A stretch of 64,000 nt of DNA, taken from assembly GCF_016772415.1 (NCBI RefSeq), contig NZ_JAGSGD010000001.1, positions 1,302,001 to 1,366,000 on the forward strand, in the 5' to 3' direction. Source of the stretch: Phenylobacterium glaciei (GTDB lineage: Bacteria > Pseudomonadota > Alphaproteobacteria > Caulobacterales > Caulobacteraceae). Shown here piece by piece: positions 26,334-35,941 of the stretch. The notes under the pieces are model-generated. The model did not search any database, had not been told where the DNA came from, and saw only the letters and a program-made list of their open reading frames with translations. The position numbers and the translations under genes were made by a program. Position 1 is the stretch's first letter; each line of letters begins with the position of its first letter.

Positions 26334-27471
26334 GCCGGTTGCGCGCCAGGGCGCCCAGGCCGATCAGGGCGATGGCCCCGCCGCAGGCCATGAAGGCGAT
26401 CCGGTAGGACACGCCTTGGGCCAGGACGCCGAAGACCATCAGCATGCCGGTCATGATCACCTGGCCGGCGAAGCTCTTCACCGCGGCGATGGTGGCCCGG
26501 GTCTCGGTCGGGATGGCGTGGTGCAGGCGGGCGTCGAAGTTGACGTCCACCACCTTGAACAGGCCGGCGGCCGGCACGATCAGCGCCACCGACCAGGGTT
26601 GCAGGCTGGCTGCGGCGGCGGCGATGAGCAGACCGATCAGGGCGAATAGCGCGAAGAACACCGGGGTCGTGGCCTTGCGCAGGCGGTGGGCGGTCAGGGA
26701 GCCGCCGGCCTGGGCGGCGCTGATGGCGGCGACGAACAGGGCGACCTGGGAGGCGGGCAGGCCGGTCTGCGACCCGAAGATCGGCCAGAACCCCTCCAGC
26801 CCACCGCCGAAGGCGTTGCTCATCGCGGCGAAGGCGATGAAGCCCAACACCAGGGGCGCACCGGCCACGGTATGAAAACCCTGCTTCAGCAGGACCAGGT
26901 AGTGGCGGCCGACCTTCAGGGTCTTGCGCGCCCGGGGCAGAGCGATGGCCGCACCGGCCGCGCCGATCACCACCGCCACGCTGGCCCAGAGGATCGCTGT
27001 GTAGCCAAACTGCACCGACACCGAGGCGCTCAGCGAGGCCAGCAGAACCGCGGCGAACCCAACGCCCTGGGCGCGGCCGATCACGCGGCTATAGTCGTCG
27101 GACCGGCCCTCGCCGTGCAGTTCGTCATAGACGAGCGCCTCGAACACCCCGTTGGTGAAGGCGCTCTTGGCGCCCCACAGCATCATCCCCACCAGGCAGC
27201 TCAGGAAGCTGGGCGAGGCGATCCAGACCAGGAAGCCGATCACCCGCAAAACTTGCGCGCCCGCCAGGATCCAGCGCCGGGAATAGCGGTCGGCCAGGAC
27301 GCCAGACGGGATCTGCAGGATGAAGGCGGTGATCGACCAGGCCATCAGGGTGGCCGAAACCTGGACCGGCGTCAGACCGTGGGCGACGAACATTACCGTG
27401 TAGAGCGGGTAGATCAGGACGAAGGCGTCGAGGGCCTTGAACAGGTAGACCCGGCCAACAAACCTGGGCAC
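26305..27471 (-). CDS. MFS transporter
   Basis: The 388-residue membrane protein has twelve hydrophobic segments and the motif-A loop 'IPSGVLADRYSRRWIL' after segment two. The start is a GTG at 27471. It lies downstream of a TetR-family gene on the same strand, which may control it. Substrate is unknown. Confidence 0.82.
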   Translation of the reverse strand: MPRFVGRVYLFKALDAFVLIYPLYTVMFVAHGLTPVQVSATLMAWSITAFILQIPSGVLADRYSRRWILAGAQVLRVIGFLVWIASPSFLSCLVGMMLWGAKSAFTNGVFEALVYDELHGEGRSDDYSRVIGRAQGVGFAAVLLASLSASVSVQFGYTAILWASVAVVIGAAGAAIALPRARKTLKVGRHYLVLLKQGFHTVAGAPLVLGFIAFAAMSNAFGGGLEGFWPIFGSQTGLPASQVALFVAAISAAQAGGSLTAHRLRKATTPVFFALFALIGLLIAAAAASLQPWSVALIVPAAGLFKVVDVNFDARLHHAIPTETRATIAAVKSFAGQVIMTGMLMVFGVLAQGVSYRIAFMACGGAIALIGLGALARNRLSPPASTQT

Positions 27472-27477
27472 GGCCTA

Positions 27478-27524
27478 GATCACGATGATTTTGGATCGCA
27501 GATCCAAAATCATGAAACGTGATC
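27478..27524. repeat. Long imperfect hairpin with ATGATTTTGGATC arms
   Basis: ATGATTTTGGATC (27485-27497) and its exact complement (27501-27513) flank GCA. GATCACG (27478-27484) pairs with CGTGATC (27518-27524) outside. The element is AT-rich unlike its surroundings and matches a class of dispersed alphaproteobacterial palindromes. It lies directly upstream of the MFS start, so it might affect that gene's expression. Confidence 0.75.
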
Positions 27525-27536
27525 GATTCTTTGTAT

Positions 27537-27588
27537 CTAGAGCGGGCTTGACGCGAAAACCGGTTCCCACTTTTCGCTCCCGCTCTAG
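27537..27588. repeat. Palindromic repeat with ACCGGT core (family C, copy 1)
   Basis: CTAGAGCGGG (27537-27546) pairs with CCCGCTCTAG (27579-27588). The centre GCGAAAACCGGTTCCCACTT is itself nearly palindromic. The right arm contains the TetR stop codon at 27585. Related elements lie at 48150-48202 and 49063-49085. Confidence 0.75.
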
Positions 27589-28241
27589 GCCAGGAAGCCG
27601 GCCTCGGCGAAGTCGAGCATCCGCTTCAGCAGGCCGTCGATGTCGCTCTCGCGGGTGGCCCCGTCCGACAGCACGTGCAGGCGGTCGAACTCGGCGAAGC
27701 GGTTGTTGTGGACCATGCCCAGGCAGAAGTGCAGCCGCCAGTAGACGCTTTCGCGGGGCAGGTCGGGCCTGGCCGCCAGCAGGGCGTCGGCGAAGCGGGC
27801 CAGGTGCGAGACGTCGTTGGTCAGCGCCTCGCGCATCTCCGCCGTGCCCTCGCTGCGCGAGCGGATGATGAACTGGACCGAGATGCGGCGGTCGTTGTCG
27901 GGGGAGGCCCACTTCAGCGGCGGGGCGAACAGGGCCTCAAGGATATCGCGCACCGGCGGCTTGCCGTTGTGGCGGTCGCGGGCCTCGTGGAGCATCCGGG
28001 CCCGCTCGCGGTTCAGCTCTCCGGTACGGCGCCGGAAGATCTCGAACAGCAGGGCGTCCTTGGAGCCGAAATGGTAGTTCACCGACGCCAGGTTGACCCC
28101 GGCCTCGGCGGTGATGTCGCGCACCGAGACGTTCTGGAACCCGTGCAGGGCAAACAGCCGCTCAGCGGCGGCGAAGACCGCGGCCTTGGTGGCGGCTTCG
28201 TTGGGCGGATCAGGGTCGTTGGCCGGCACCGGGTCGGTCAC
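27585..28241 (-). CDS. TetR-family transcriptional regulator
   Basis: The 218-residue protein has the TetR helix-turn-helix: 'AVFAAAERLFALHGFQNVSVRDITAEAGVNLASVNYHFGSKDALLFEIF'. The C-terminal ligand domain is typical of TetR_C members with 'WRLHFCLGMVHN'. Upstream at 28270-28281 a short dyad TTAGC-AG-GCTAA could be its operator. The MFS gene downstream, across two palindromic repeats, is a plausible target. Confidence 0.87.
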   Translation of the reverse strand: MTDPVPANDPDPPNEAATKAAVFAAAERLFALHGFQNVSVRDITAEAGVNLASVNYHFGSKDALLFEIFRRRTGELNRERARMLHEARDRHNGKPPVRDILEALFAPPLKWASPDNDRRISVQFIIRSRSEGTAEMREALTNDVSHLARFADALLAARPDLPRESVYWRLHFCLGMVHNNRFAEFDRLHVLSDGATRESDIDGLLKRMLDFAEAGFLA

Positions 28242-28373
28242 AGGCGAATCCTCAAGGTTCGCGAACAGCTTAGCAGGCTAATGCGTGTCGCAAACGATTG
28301 TCCGCCTGCGGCTTAACGCGACAGCGTGACGTGGCTGCCGGTTCACGCGCCCGTCACGCTTTCATCTAAGGTG

Positions 28374-28418
28374 AGAGCCCTTTTGGTCCCTTCAGAAGAC
28401 CTGAACGGAAAGGGCTCT
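28374..28418. terminator. Hairpin repeat at the end of the VWA gene (family D, copy 1)
   Basis: AGAGCCCTTT (28374-28383) pairs with AAAGGGCTCT (28409-28418), and the right arm overlaps the VWA stop codon. The inner sequence GGTCCCTTCAG...CTGAACGG resembles the element at 48215-48257, suggesting a dispersed repeat used as a transcript end. There is no uridine tract, so intrinsic termination is uncertain. Confidence 0.5.
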
Positions 28419-29601
28419 ACCGCGACAGCTGCCGCATCGCCTTGTCGAGGCCCTCGATGGTCAGCGGATACATCCGGTCGCCCAGCAGCTGCTTCATCAG
28501 CTCGATCGAGGGGGTGTAGTCCCAATGCCGTTCGGCGGTGGGGTTCAGCCAGATCATGTTCTCGTAGATGCCCGCCACCCGGTCGATCCAGACCGCACCG
28601 GCTTCCTCGTTCCAGTGCTCCACCGAGCCGCCCGGATAGGTGATCTCGTAGGGGCTCATCGTGGCGTCGCCGACGAAGATGACTTTGTAGTCGTGGGAAT
28701 ATTTGTGGAGGATATCCCAGGTGTTCAGCTTCTCCGCGTGACGGCGGCGGTTGTCCTTCCAGACGCTCTCGTAGAGGCAGTTGTGGAAGTAGTAGAACTC
28801 CATGTTCTTGAATTCTGACCGCGCGGCCGAGAACAGCTCCTCACAGACCTTGATGTGGCTGTCCATGGAGCCGCCGATATCGAAGAAGATCAGGACGCTG
28901 ATCTTGTTGCGGCGCTCGGCGCGCAGGTTGATGTCCAGATAGCCCTTCTCCGCGGTGCCGCGGATGGTGGCGTTCATGTCCAGTTCTTCCTGAGCGCCCT
29001 CGCGGACCCAGCGGCGCAGGCGGCGCAGGGCCACCTTGATGTTGCGGGTGCCCAGCTCGACGGAGTCGTCGAGGTTCTTGTACTCGCGCTTGTCCCAGAC
29101 CTTGATCGCCTTGCCATGGCGGCCCTTGTCCTGGCCGATGCGCACGCCCTCGGGGTGGTAGCCGTTGGCGCCGAAGGGCGAGTCGCCCTTGGGGCCCATG
29201 CCGCCCTTGCCCTCGTCGCCTTCGCCCTTGCCTTCCTTGGCGTCCTTCATCCGCTTGGCGAGTTCTTCCATCAGCGCCTCGAAGCCGCCCATGGCCTCGA
29301 TCTGCGCCTTCTCCTCATCGGTGAGGAACTGGTCGGAGAGCTTCTTCAGCCATTCGGCCGGGATGTCGGACACCCCGATCCCGTCGACCTTCTCCAAGCC
29401 CTTGAAGACGTGGCTGAAAACCTGGTCGAAGCGGTCGAGGTTCTTCTCGTCCTTCACCAGGGCCGAGCGGGACAGGTAATAGAACTCGTCCACCGTCCGC
29501 TCGATGACCACCTTGTCCATGGCCTCCATGAGCATCAGGTACTCCTTCAGCGTCACCGGGACCTTGGCTTCCCGAAGTTCGGTGAAAAAGCGCATGAACA
29601 T
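28417..29601 (-). CDS. VWA-domain protein (CoxE-like)
   Basis: The 394-residue protein has a helical N-terminal half with a charged Gly/Lys/Glu-rich linker (about residues 130-165) and a C-terminal von Willebrand A domain with the metal-site motif 'FFDIGGSMDSH'. CoxE-like VWA proteins normally work with a MoxR-type AAA+ ATPase in metal-cofactor or complex assembly, but no such ATPase is adjacent here. The ATG at 29601 is preceded by AGGGAAG; the second ATG at 29595 is an alternative. Confidence 0.85.
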   Translation of the reverse strand: MFMRFFTELREAKVPVTLKEYLMLMEAMDKVVIERTVDEFYYLSRSALVKDEKNLDRFDQVFSHVFKGLEKVDGIGVSDIPAEWLKKLSDQFLTDEEKAQIEAMGGFEALMEELAKRMKDAKEGKGEGDEGKGGMGPKGDSPFGANGYHPEGVRIGQDKGRHGKAIKVWDKREYKNLDDSVELGTRNIKVALRRLRRWVREGAQEELDMNATIRGTAEKGYLDINLRAERRNKISVLIFFDIGGSMDSHIKVCEELFSAARSEFKNMEFYYFHNCLYESVWKDNRRRHAEKLNTWDILHKYSHDYKVIFVGDATMSPYEITYPGGSVEHWNEEAGAVWIDRVAGIYENMIWLNPTAERHWDYTPSIELMKQLLGDRMYPLTIEGLDKAMRQLSR

Positions 29602-29762
29602 GGCAGGCTTCCCTAATAGGGGGACGAACGATTGTTTGATCGTCCGAAGATGGAGCCCCGCGCGCCGTCTGTCCAGTATGGCGCGCGAGTGACGGTCAGC
29701 GTTCGCTGTCAAGCATGGCCATCTGGGGCGCCGCATAGCGGCCTCCCGCCGCCGCTCCGGCC

Positions 29763-29928
29763 GGTGTCGGCTTCTACGCCACCTTCGAAGGCAATGTGGC
29801 CAAGCACATGGTGGCGAACCGGCTGGTGAGCGTGCTGGAGGATTGGCTGCCTCGGTTCCCGGGCCTATCCCAGCCGCAGACATGTGCCGGCGGCCCAGCG
29901 GGCCTTCATCGACTTTGCGCCGGCAAGA
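29763..29928 (+). pseudogene. Remnant of a LysR-family regulator (C-terminal end only)
   Basis: This stretch translates to GVGFYATFEGNVAKHMVANR then LVSVLEDWLPRFPGL, and after a frame change to YPSRRHVPAAQRAFIDFA. Together they are the closing strand and helix of LysR substrate-binding domains (RLVRVLEDW..PFPG...YYPSRR..PAALRAFIDF). No start or HTH is present upstream. The rest of the 328-base gap between the VWA and recombinase-like genes (29602-29929) holds hairpins such as CGCGCGCC/GGCGCGCG at 29659-29687 and no gene. Confidence 0.75.
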
Positions 29929-29929
29929 C

Positions 29930-30448
29930 CTAGGCGGTCGCCCGGGCCTCGCGGGTCTCGACGTCGCGCAGCTTGCGCCAGACGGTCATGCGCGAGACCC
30001 CGAGGCGGCGCGCGATCTCGACGGGGCCGACGCCGGCGGCCTGGAGGGCGCGGATCTGGTCGATGGCCGATTGGCCGCGAGGCCGGCGGTACAGGCCCGT
30101 GGGCTCCACAGAGAGCACCGCCTGCAGGGCGGCGCGCAGGGCCCGGCCGCCTTCGCCTTCGCTGCAGATCTCGGGTTCGACGATGTACAGGCTGGCCTGG
30201 CGTTCCTCGAGCTTGTCGATCACGCCGAGGACATTGCGGCTGGACCCCGCCAGGTGTTCGAGCCGGGTCACGACCAGCTGATCGCCCTCGCCAATGAAGT
30301 CGAGGATCGAGGTTAGCACCGTGGACTCATCCGTCATCGGGCCGGCGGGCTCCTCAGCCCGGACCACATGACAGCCGATGGCTTTCAGCGTTGCTGTATC
30401 GTCCGCGGAGCGCTCGTCGCGCAGCCGGACATATCCAATTCTCAACAT
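29930..30448 (-). CDS. Serine-recombinase-like DNA-binding protein lacking catalytic residues
   Basis: The 172 residues align along the resolvase N-terminal domain ('RIGYVRLRDERS', 'LTSILDFIGEGDQLVVTRLEHLAGSSRNVLGVIDKLEERQASL') and end with a helix-turn-helix ('GVGPVEIARRLGVSRMTVWRKL'). The nucleophile Ser10 is Arg, and the two arginines of the RLDRLGR block are His and Gly. It should fold and bind DNA but not recombine it. A regulatory role is inference. The DNA upstream (30450-30600) is AT-rich, suggesting transfer. Confidence 0.8.
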   Translation of the reverse strand: MLRIGYVRLRDERSADDTATLKAIGCHVVRAEEPAGPMTDESTVLTSILDFIGEGDQLVVTRLEHLAGSSRNVLGVIDKLEERQASLYIVEPEICSEGEGGRALRAALQAVLSVEPTGLYRRPRGQSAIDQIRALQAAGVGPVEIARRLGVSRMTVWRKLRDVETREARATA

Positions 30449-30574
30449 CCCACCCGTCGCTTCCAGCTACTGCGATGATTGACGCCAAACTCGCAAAAGC
30501 CGGGGCCGCCGTCAAAGCGTAGAACCTTAAATCTCCGCAATAATTGTTCTTCCAATGGCGATAATCGGCCAAGT

Positions 30575-30589
30575 GCTCGCAATGCGAGC
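30575..30589. promoter_or_regulatory. Perfect 15-bp dyad upstream of the recombinase-like gene
   Basis: GCTCGCA-A-TGCGAGC is an exact inverted repeat around one base. It lies 12 bases past the GNAT stop and 127 bases before the recombinase-like start. It could be a binding site for that protein or the end of the GNAT transcript; neither is shown. Confidence 0.35.
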
Positions 30590-30600
30590 GCGGAATTGAC

Positions 30601-31137
30601 CTATTTGTTAGAAAACCTATCCGCAGAACGCCTCAGAATGAACTCTCTGTCTGTCGTGGCCCCGACTCGGAAGCCGTATTCCCCGATCTTTTCGAAACCG
30701 GCCCGCCCGTAGAACCGCTGCGCCCCATGATTTTCCGACCACACGCCGATCCAGAGGTCGCGGGGTTCGCCCTCTTCCATCCAGGCCATGGTCTGCGCAA
30801 ACAGGCGTCCGCCGAGGCCGCCGTTCTGGAAGGCTTCGAGCAGGTAGAAGCGCTTAAGTTCGCGACAACTTGATGTGACCTCCGCATGCGGAAGCTCGCA
30901 GGGACCGCACTGGGCGTAGCCGACGGCCTCGCCCGCGGCCTCCACCAGCCACAGGGCCTTGGCCGGGTCGGCGAGGTCGGCCGTCATCGCCGCGACATTG
31001 TAGGCGTCCTCCAGGAAGGCGGCGAGGTCGGCGGGATCGTAGAGATGGGCGAAGGTGTCGCTGAAGGTCCGGGCGGCGAGGACAGACAGGACCGGGGCGT
31101 CGGCGGGCCCCGCGCGGCGGATGGTGATTTCGGACAT
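30601..31137 (-). CDS. GNAT-family N-acetyltransferase
   Basis: The 178-residue protein follows the GNAT fold: '[30 protein letters not shown]', 'AVGYAQCG', the acetyl-CoA loop '[22 protein letters not shown]', and '[29 protein letters not shown]'. Substrate is unknown. It is divergent from the HDAC-like gene with 37 bases between starts. Confidence 0.88.
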   Translation of the reverse strand: MSEITIRRAGPADAPVLSVLAARTFSDTFAHLYDPADLAAFLEDAYNVAAMTADLADPAKALWLVEAAGEAVGYAQCGPCELPHAEVTSSCRELKRFYLLEAFQNGGLGGRLFAQTMAWMEEGEPRDLWIGVWSENHGAQRFYGRAGFEKIGEYGFRVGATTDREFILRRSADRFSNK

Positions 31138-31174
31138 TCGGCTCGGAGGCTTTTCGGGGTTAGGATCGATTCTG

Positions 31175-32101
31175 ATGACTGTCGCGCTCTACACCCATGC
31201 GGACATGCTCGACCACCGCCCGGGCGCCAACCACACCGAGCGGCCCGAGCGGCTGACCGCGGTGATCGACGCCCTGAGCGACGCCTCCGACCTCGATCTC
31301 GAACCCCGCGACGCGCCGCTCGTCGAGCCGAGCGATCTCGCCCGGGTGCACCTGCCCATGTACGTCCAGGCCATCTTCGAGGCCGCGCCCCGCCAGGGGA
31401 TGCTGATGCTGGACGAAGACACCTACATGTCGCCGGGCAGCCTGAACGCCGCGCGCCGCGCCGCGGGCTCGGTGGTCCAGGCGGTGCGGGATGTGGCGGC
31501 GGGCCGGCAGGGCCGCGCCTTCTGCGCCGTGCGGCCGCCGGGTCATCACGCCGAGCCGCACAAGCCGATGGGCTTCTGCATCTTCTCCAACATCGCCGTC
31601 GCCGCCCGCGTGGCCCAGTCCTGTGGTCTGAAGCGGGTCGCAGTGGTGGACTTCGATGTCCATCATGGCAACGGCACCCAGGCGGCCCTCGCCGGCCATC
31701 CGGACCTGTTCTTCGCCTCGGTGCAGCAGTGGCCGATGTGGCCCGGCACCGGGCATCCGGACGAGACGGTCCCCGCCAACATCAAGAACGCCGTGGTCCC
31801 GCCCGGCGCGCCCGCAGAGGAATGGCGCAGGGCCTTCGAGAGCCTTATGCCCCACGTCGACGCTTTCGCCCCGGACCTCATCCTGATCTCGGCGGGCTTC
31901 GACGCCCACGCTTATGATCCTGTCGGCGACGCCTTCCAGAACCTAGAGGCCCCGGACTTCGACTGGGCGACCCGGGCCATCGCCTCGGTGGCCCGCAAGC
32001 ACAGCCAGGGGCGGATCGTCTCCTCTCTGGAGGGCGGCTACGGCCTGGAGGCGCTGGGCCGTTCGGCCCTGGCCCATGTTCGGGCGTTGTCAGACAGCTA
32101 A
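31175..32101 (+). CDS. Histone-deacetylase-family hydrolase
   Basis: The 308-residue protein has the arginase/deacetylase fold with all zinc-site motifs: '[20 protein letters not shown]' (tandem His), '[13 protein letters not shown]' (Asp and His ligands) and '[13 protein letters not shown]'. Bacterial members deacetylate small amides such as polyamines or acetoin-related compounds. The ATG at 31175 is the first that gives the conserved N-terminus. Confidence 0.88.
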   Translation: MTVALYTHADMLDHRPGANHTERPERLTAVIDALSDASDLDLEPRDAPLVEPSDLARVHLPMYVQAIFEAAPRQGMLMLDEDTYMSPGSLNAARRAAGSVVQAVRDVAAGRQGRAFCAVRPPGHHAEPHKPMGFCIFSNIAVAARVAQSCGLKRVAVVDFDVHHGNGTQAALAGHPDLFFASVQQWPMWPGTGHPDETVPANIKNAVVPPGAPAEEWRRAFESLMPHVDAFAPDLILISAGFDAHAYDPVGDAFQNLEAPDFDWATRAIASVARKHSQGRIVSSLEGGYGLEALGRSALAHVRALSDS

Positions 32102-32168
32102 CCTCGTTGCCCCGTTGCGAGGTGCATCGGGGCTCTCTAGGTTGGCTCGCTCACCTCCGGGAACCGAC

Positions 32169-32411
32169 ATGGCCGACGCCGCAGACATCGATGGGCTTTC
32201 GTTCGAGCTGGCCCTGGCCGAGCTCGAGAAGATCGTGGCCCAGCTGGAGTCCGGCCAGACGCCGCTGGAGCAGTCCATCGAGCTCTATGAGCGTGGCGCC
32301 AAGCTGAAGGCGCACTGCGAGTCCCGCCTGGAGGCCGCCCGCCTGCGGGTGGAGAAGATCGTCATGGGCGCCGACGGCGCACCGGGAGTCGAGGCGGCGG
32401 ACTTCAGCTGA
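32169..32411 (+). CDS. xseB: Exodeoxyribonuclease VII small subunit
   Basis: The 80-residue protein matches XseB throughout: '[56 protein letters not shown]'. It binds the XseA large subunit to form the nuclease that degrades single-stranded DNA; xseA is not in the window. It overlaps ispA by one base, so xseB-ispA-dxs is an operon as in many proteobacteria. Confidence 0.95.
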   Translation: MADAADIDGLSFELALAELEKIVAQLESGQTPLEQSIELYERGAKLKAHCESRLEAARLRVEKIVMGADGAPGVEAADFS

Positions 32412-33292
32412 TGGCCGACCTCGCCTACCGCGTGACCGAGGCCGCCGACCTGGTCACTGTGGCATTGGACGAACTGCTGCCCCGCGCCGAGGGGCCGGAG
32501 GCCCGGTTGACCGAAGCCATGCGCTATGCGGCGCTGGGACCGGGCAAGCGGCTGCGACCCTTCTTCGCCATCGAGACCGGCAAGATGTTCGACCTGGACG
32601 AACGCCCGGTGCTGCGGGCGGCCTGCGCGGTGGAGTGCGTCCACGCCTACAGCCTGGTGCACGACGACCTGCCGGCCATGGACGACGACGACACCCGGCG
32701 CGGCCGGCCCACCGTGCACGTGGCCTATGACGAGGCTACCGCCATCCTGGCCGGCGACGCCCTGCAGACCGCCGCCTTCGAGATCCTGGCCCATCCCGAC
32801 ACCCACAAGGACGGCAATGTCCGCTCCGAGATGGTGGTGCGCCTGGCTCAGGCCTCCGGCGCACGGGGCATGTGCGGCGGCCAGATGATCGACCTGCTGG
32901 GAGTCCGCGACGACCTGGGCGCGGTGGCCCGCATGCAGCGACTGAAGACCGGAGCCCTAATCGCCGTGGCCTTCGAGCTGCCGCTGATCATGGCCCATGC
33001 TGGCGAGGGGGAGCGCCACGCCCTGATGGCGTTCGCCCAGGGCCTGGGCCTGGCCTACCAGATCGTCGATGACCTGCTGGACCATGACGGCGAGGACGCC
33101 GTTCTGGGCAAGAAGGCCGGCAAGGACGCCGCCAAGGGCAAGGCCAACTACGTCACCCTGCTGGGCGCCGACGCCGCCCGCGAGCGGCTGAATTTGCTGA
33201 TCGAGCAGACCAAGGCCCATCTTGATCCCCTCGGTCCGCGGGCTGAATTCCTGCGAGCCAGCGTGGATTTCGTGTTAGAGCGCCGAAACTGA
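32411..33292 (+). CDS. ispA: Polyprenyl diphosphate synthase (farnesyl/geranylgeranyl)
   Basis: The 293 residues show the trans-prenyltransferase motifs: first aspartate-rich '[19 protein letters not shown]', '[13 protein letters not shown]', 'GQMIDLLG', and second aspartate-rich '[11 protein letters not shown]'. It condenses IPP with allylic diphosphates for quinones, undecaprenyl carriers or carotenoids. Position between xseB and dxs fits ispA; chain length cannot be set by eye. Confidence 0.92.
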   Translation: MADLAYRVTEAADLVTVALDELLPRAEGPEARLTEAMRYAALGPGKRLRPFFAIETGKMFDLDERPVLRAACAVECVHAYSLVHDDLPAMDDDDTRRGRPTVHVAYDEATAILAGDALQTAAFEILAHPDTHKDGNVRSEMVVRLAQASGARGMCGGQMIDLLGVRDDLGAVARMQRLKTGALIAVAFELPLIMAHAGEGERHALMAFAQGLGLAYQIVDDLLDHDGEDAVLGKKAGKDAAKGKANYVTLLGADAARERLNLLIEQTKAHLDPLGPRAEFLRASVDFVLERRN

Positions 33293-33316
33293 TTTCAAGA
33301 GATTTGTCCGCGTAAC

Positions 33317-35242
33317 ATGCCGCCAAACACGCCTCTGCTCGACAAGGTCGCCTCGCCCGCCGACACGCGTGGGTTCAATGCTTCGGAACTGAAGCAGCTC
33401 GCAGACGAACTGCGCGCCGAGATGATCGATGTTGTGTCACAGACCGGCGGGCACTTCGGCGCCGGGCTGGGCGTCGTTGAGCTGACCGTGGCCCTGCACC
33501 ATGTCTACCAGACGCCCGACGACATCCTGATCTGGGACGTCGGCCATCAGGCCTATCCGCACAAGATCCTCACCGGCCGCCGTGACCGCATCCGCACCCT
33601 GCGCCAGGGCGGCGGACTGTCGGGCTTCACCAAGCGCAGCGAGAGCGAATACGACCCCTTCGGCGCCGCCCACGCGGCCACTTCGATCTCGGCGGCGCTG
33701 GGCTTCTGCGCGGCGCGCGACGCCAAGGGCCGCGACAACCGCGTCGTCGCCGTGATTGGCGACGGCTCGATGAGCGCCGGCATGGCCTATGAGGCGATGA
33801 ACAACGCCTGCGAGACCACCGGCCAGCTCACCGTCATCCTCAACGACAACGACATGTCCATCGCCCCGCCGGTCGGCGGGATGAGCGCCTATATGGCCCG
33901 CCTGGTGTCCGGCGGCGGCTACCAGTCCCTGCGCCACCTGGGCAAGTCCATGGCCCGGGTGTTGCCCAAGCCTTTGCAGGAAGCCGCCCGCAAGGCCGAG
34001 GAGTATGCCCGCGGCATGGTCACCGGCGGGACCTTCTTCGAGGAGCTGGGCTTCTACTATGTCGGCCCCATCGACGGGCACGACATGGACGCCCTGGTGC
34101 CGATCCTGAAGAATGCGCGCGAGATCAAGGACCGCCCGGTCCTGGTCCACGTGGTGACCCAGAAGGGCAAGGGCTACGCCCCCGCCGAGAGCGCCGCCGA
34201 CAAGCTGCACGCGGTGGTGAAGTTCGACGTGGTGACCGGCCAGCAGGCCAAGTCGACCGCCCCGGCTCCGCCGCAATATACCAAGGTGTTCGCCCAGGAA
34301 CTGATCAAGCACGCCCGGCTGGATCCGAAGATCGTGGCCATCAACGCCGCCATGCCCTCGGGCACGGGGCTGGACCTGTTCGGCAAGGAGTTCCCCGAGC
34401 GCACCTTCGACGTCGGCATCGCCGAGCAGCACGCGGTGACCTTCGCGGCGGGCCTGGCCGCCGACGGCATGAAGCCCTTCTGCGCCATCTATTCGACCTT
34501 CCTGCAGCGCGGCTACGACCAAGTGGTCCACGACGTGGCGATCCAGCGCCTGCCGGTGCGGTTCGCCATGGACCGGGCCGGGCTCGTCGGCGCCGATGGG
34601 CCTACCCATGCCGGCTCCTTCGATATCGGCTTCATGGGGTCCCTGCCGGGCATGATCCTGATGGCGCCGGCCGACGAGGCGGAACTGGCCCACGCCGTGG
34701 CCACCGCCGTGGCCATCGACGACCGCCCCTCGGCCTTCCGCTATCCGCGCGGTGAGGGCACGGGCGTGGCGATCCCCGACCTGGCCGCGCCTCTGGAGAT
34801 CGGCAAGGGCCGCATCGTCCGCGAGGGGACCACGGTCGCTATCCTGTCGCTGGGCACCCGCCTGGCCGAGAGCCTGAAGGCCGCCGAACTGCTGGGCGCG
34901 CGGGGCTTCTCGGTCACCGTGGCCGACGCGCGCTTCGCCAAGCCGCTGGATATCGAACTGCTGCTGCGCCTGGCCCGTGAGCACGAGGCCCTGGTCACCG
35001 TGGAAGAGGGCTCCATGGGCGGCTTCGGCGCCTTCGTGCTGCAGGCGCTGGCCGAACACGGCGCCCTGGACCGCGGGCTGAAGGTGCGCACCCTGGTGCT
35101 GCCCGACATCTTCCAGGATCACGACAAGCCTGAGATCATGTACGCCCAAGCCGGCCTCGACGCTGAGGGCATCGTGCGCGGCGCGCTCAACGCCATGGGC
35201 GTGGACAATGTCTCCGCCGCCGGGGCGGGCCGTCGAGCCTAG
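33317..35242 (+). CDS. dxs: 1-deoxy-D-xylulose-5-phosphate synthase
   Basis: The 641-residue TPP enzyme is complete, the usual length for Dxs. It shows '[19 protein letters not shown]', the TPP motif '[19 protein letters not shown]', '[12 protein letters not shown]', '[17 protein letters not shown]' and the transketolase C-domain ending '[23 protein letters not shown]'. It makes DXP from pyruvate and glyceraldehyde-3-phosphate, the first step of the MEP pathway, feeding IspA upstream. Its stop overlaps that of the convergent vapC. Confidence 0.97.
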   Translation: MPPNTPLLDKVASPADTRGFNASELKQLADELRAEMIDVVSQTGGHFGAGLGVVELTVALHHVYQTPDDILIWDVGHQAYPHKILTGRRDRIRTLRQGGGLSGFTKRSESEYDPFGAAHAATSISAALGFCAARDAKGRDNRVVAVIGDGSMSAGMAYEAMNNACETTGQLTVILNDNDMSIAPPVGGMSAYMARLVSGGGYQSLRHLGKSMARVLPKPLQEAARKAEEYARGMVTGGTFFEELGFYYVGPIDGHDMDALVPILKNAREIKDRPVLVHVVTQKGKGYAPAESAADKLHAVVKFDVVTGQQAKSTAPAPPQYTKVFAQELIKHARLDPKIVAINAAMPSGTGLDLFGKEFPERTFDVGIAEQHAVTFAAGLAADGMKPFCAIYSTFLQRGYDQVVHDVAIQRLPVRFAMDRAGLVGADGPTHAGSFDIGFMGSLPGMILMAPADEAELAHAVATAVAIDDRPSAFRYPRGEGTGVAIPDLAAPLEIGKGRIVREGTTVAILSLGTRLAESLKAAELLGARGFSVTVADARFAKPLDIELLLRLAREHEALVTVEEGSMGGFGAFVLQALAEHGALDRGLKVRTLVLPDIFQDHDKPEIMYAQAGLDAEGIVRGALNAMGVDNVSAAGAGRRA

Positions 35243-35658
35243 ACGGGCGCCAACCCCAGGCCGAGCGATATCGCAGCCTCGGCCATACGTTTGTCGAAGG
35301 TCGCCAGACTGGCGCCGAGACGTTCGGCGATCGCGATGTTCACGGCGTCCGGCGCGCGCAGATTCATGTCGAGCCGCCGAAGCCAAGCCTCTGTGAGCTT
35401 GATGTCCTGAGGCGAGGTCTCGATCATCGGCGATGACCCGGTCCAGATGTCGAAATCGCTAAAGAGATTCGTGGCCTCGGCTGCGGTCAGGCGGCCCGTG
35501 CGGACGGAGCGTGAAATGACTGAGGCGAATTCAGCGCGGGCGAAGTCGCTGATCGCGATTTCAGGTCGGGCCTTCAGAAGGTAGGCGTGCGCGCGATCCG
35601 TGAAAGCATCGTGAGTGAAGAGAGCCACCAGGACGCTGGCGTCGAAATAGACGCTCAC
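35239..35658 (-). CDS. vapC: PIN-domain toxin (VapC type)
   Basis: The 139-residue PIN domain has the acidic residues expected of the nuclease site: Asp in '[12 protein letters not shown]', Glu in '[10 protein letters not shown]', Asp in '[14 protein letters not shown]' and Asp in 'LATFDKRMA'. It should cleave RNA when freed from its antitoxin. The start overlaps the antitoxin stop by four bases. Confidence 0.87.
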   Translation of the reverse strand: MSVYFDASVLVALFTHDAFTDRAHAYLLKARPEIAISDFARAEFASVISRSVRTGRLTAAEATNLFSDFDIWTGSSPMIETSPQDIKLTEAWLRRLDMNLRAPDAVNIAIAERLGASLATFDKRMAEAAISLGLGLAPV

Positions 35659-35903
35659 CGCCAGTCTTCATCTCGCATGCGGGACACGAGTGAGCCGGCG
35701 TCTTCAGTGGACTTGCGGCCAACGCGTCGTGCGCGGAGCCATTCAATGTCGGCCTCGGTTATGCGGCGTGGGAGCGGTTGGACGGCCTTCAGTTCCACCA
35801 TCGGCTTGCCATGGCGGGTGATCACAACCGCCTCACCCTTGAGCGCGCGGTCGATCAGATCCGACAGGTTGTTCTTCGCCTCGACGACACTGTGCTCGCT
35901 CAT
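35655..35903 (-). CDS. Phd/YefM-type antitoxin
   Basis: The 82 residues begin with the Phd/YefM DNA-binding fold 'VVEAKNNLSDLIDRALKGEAVVITRHGKPMVELKAV', followed by a charged tail that would bind and mask the PIN toxin. It is first in the operon and should autorepress it; the AT-rich stretch just upstream (35904-35940) is the likely promoter and operator. Confidence 0.87.
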   Translation of the reverse strand: MSEHSVVEAKNNLSDLIDRALKGEAVVITRHGKPMVELKAVQPLPRRITEADIEWLRARRVGRKSTEDAGSLVSRMRDEDWR

Positions 35904-35941
35904 GGAATAAATATAGCCATCGGATGGCTTTTTTGTCCAGC

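Noticed and set aside
30354..30572. A 72-codon minus-strand frame upstream of the recombinase-like gene
   Set aside because: It overlaps the start of the recombinase-like gene out of frame and shows no domain.
29930..30600. Possible transposon or integron from the resolvase-like gene
   Set aside because: No terminal inverted repeats, transposase or res site were seen, and the protein lacks catalytic residues.
33437..35386. A 649-codon open frame antisense to dxs
   Set aside because: Gly/His/Gln-rich shadow translation caused by high-GC third positions in dxs; no domain, and dxs is certain.
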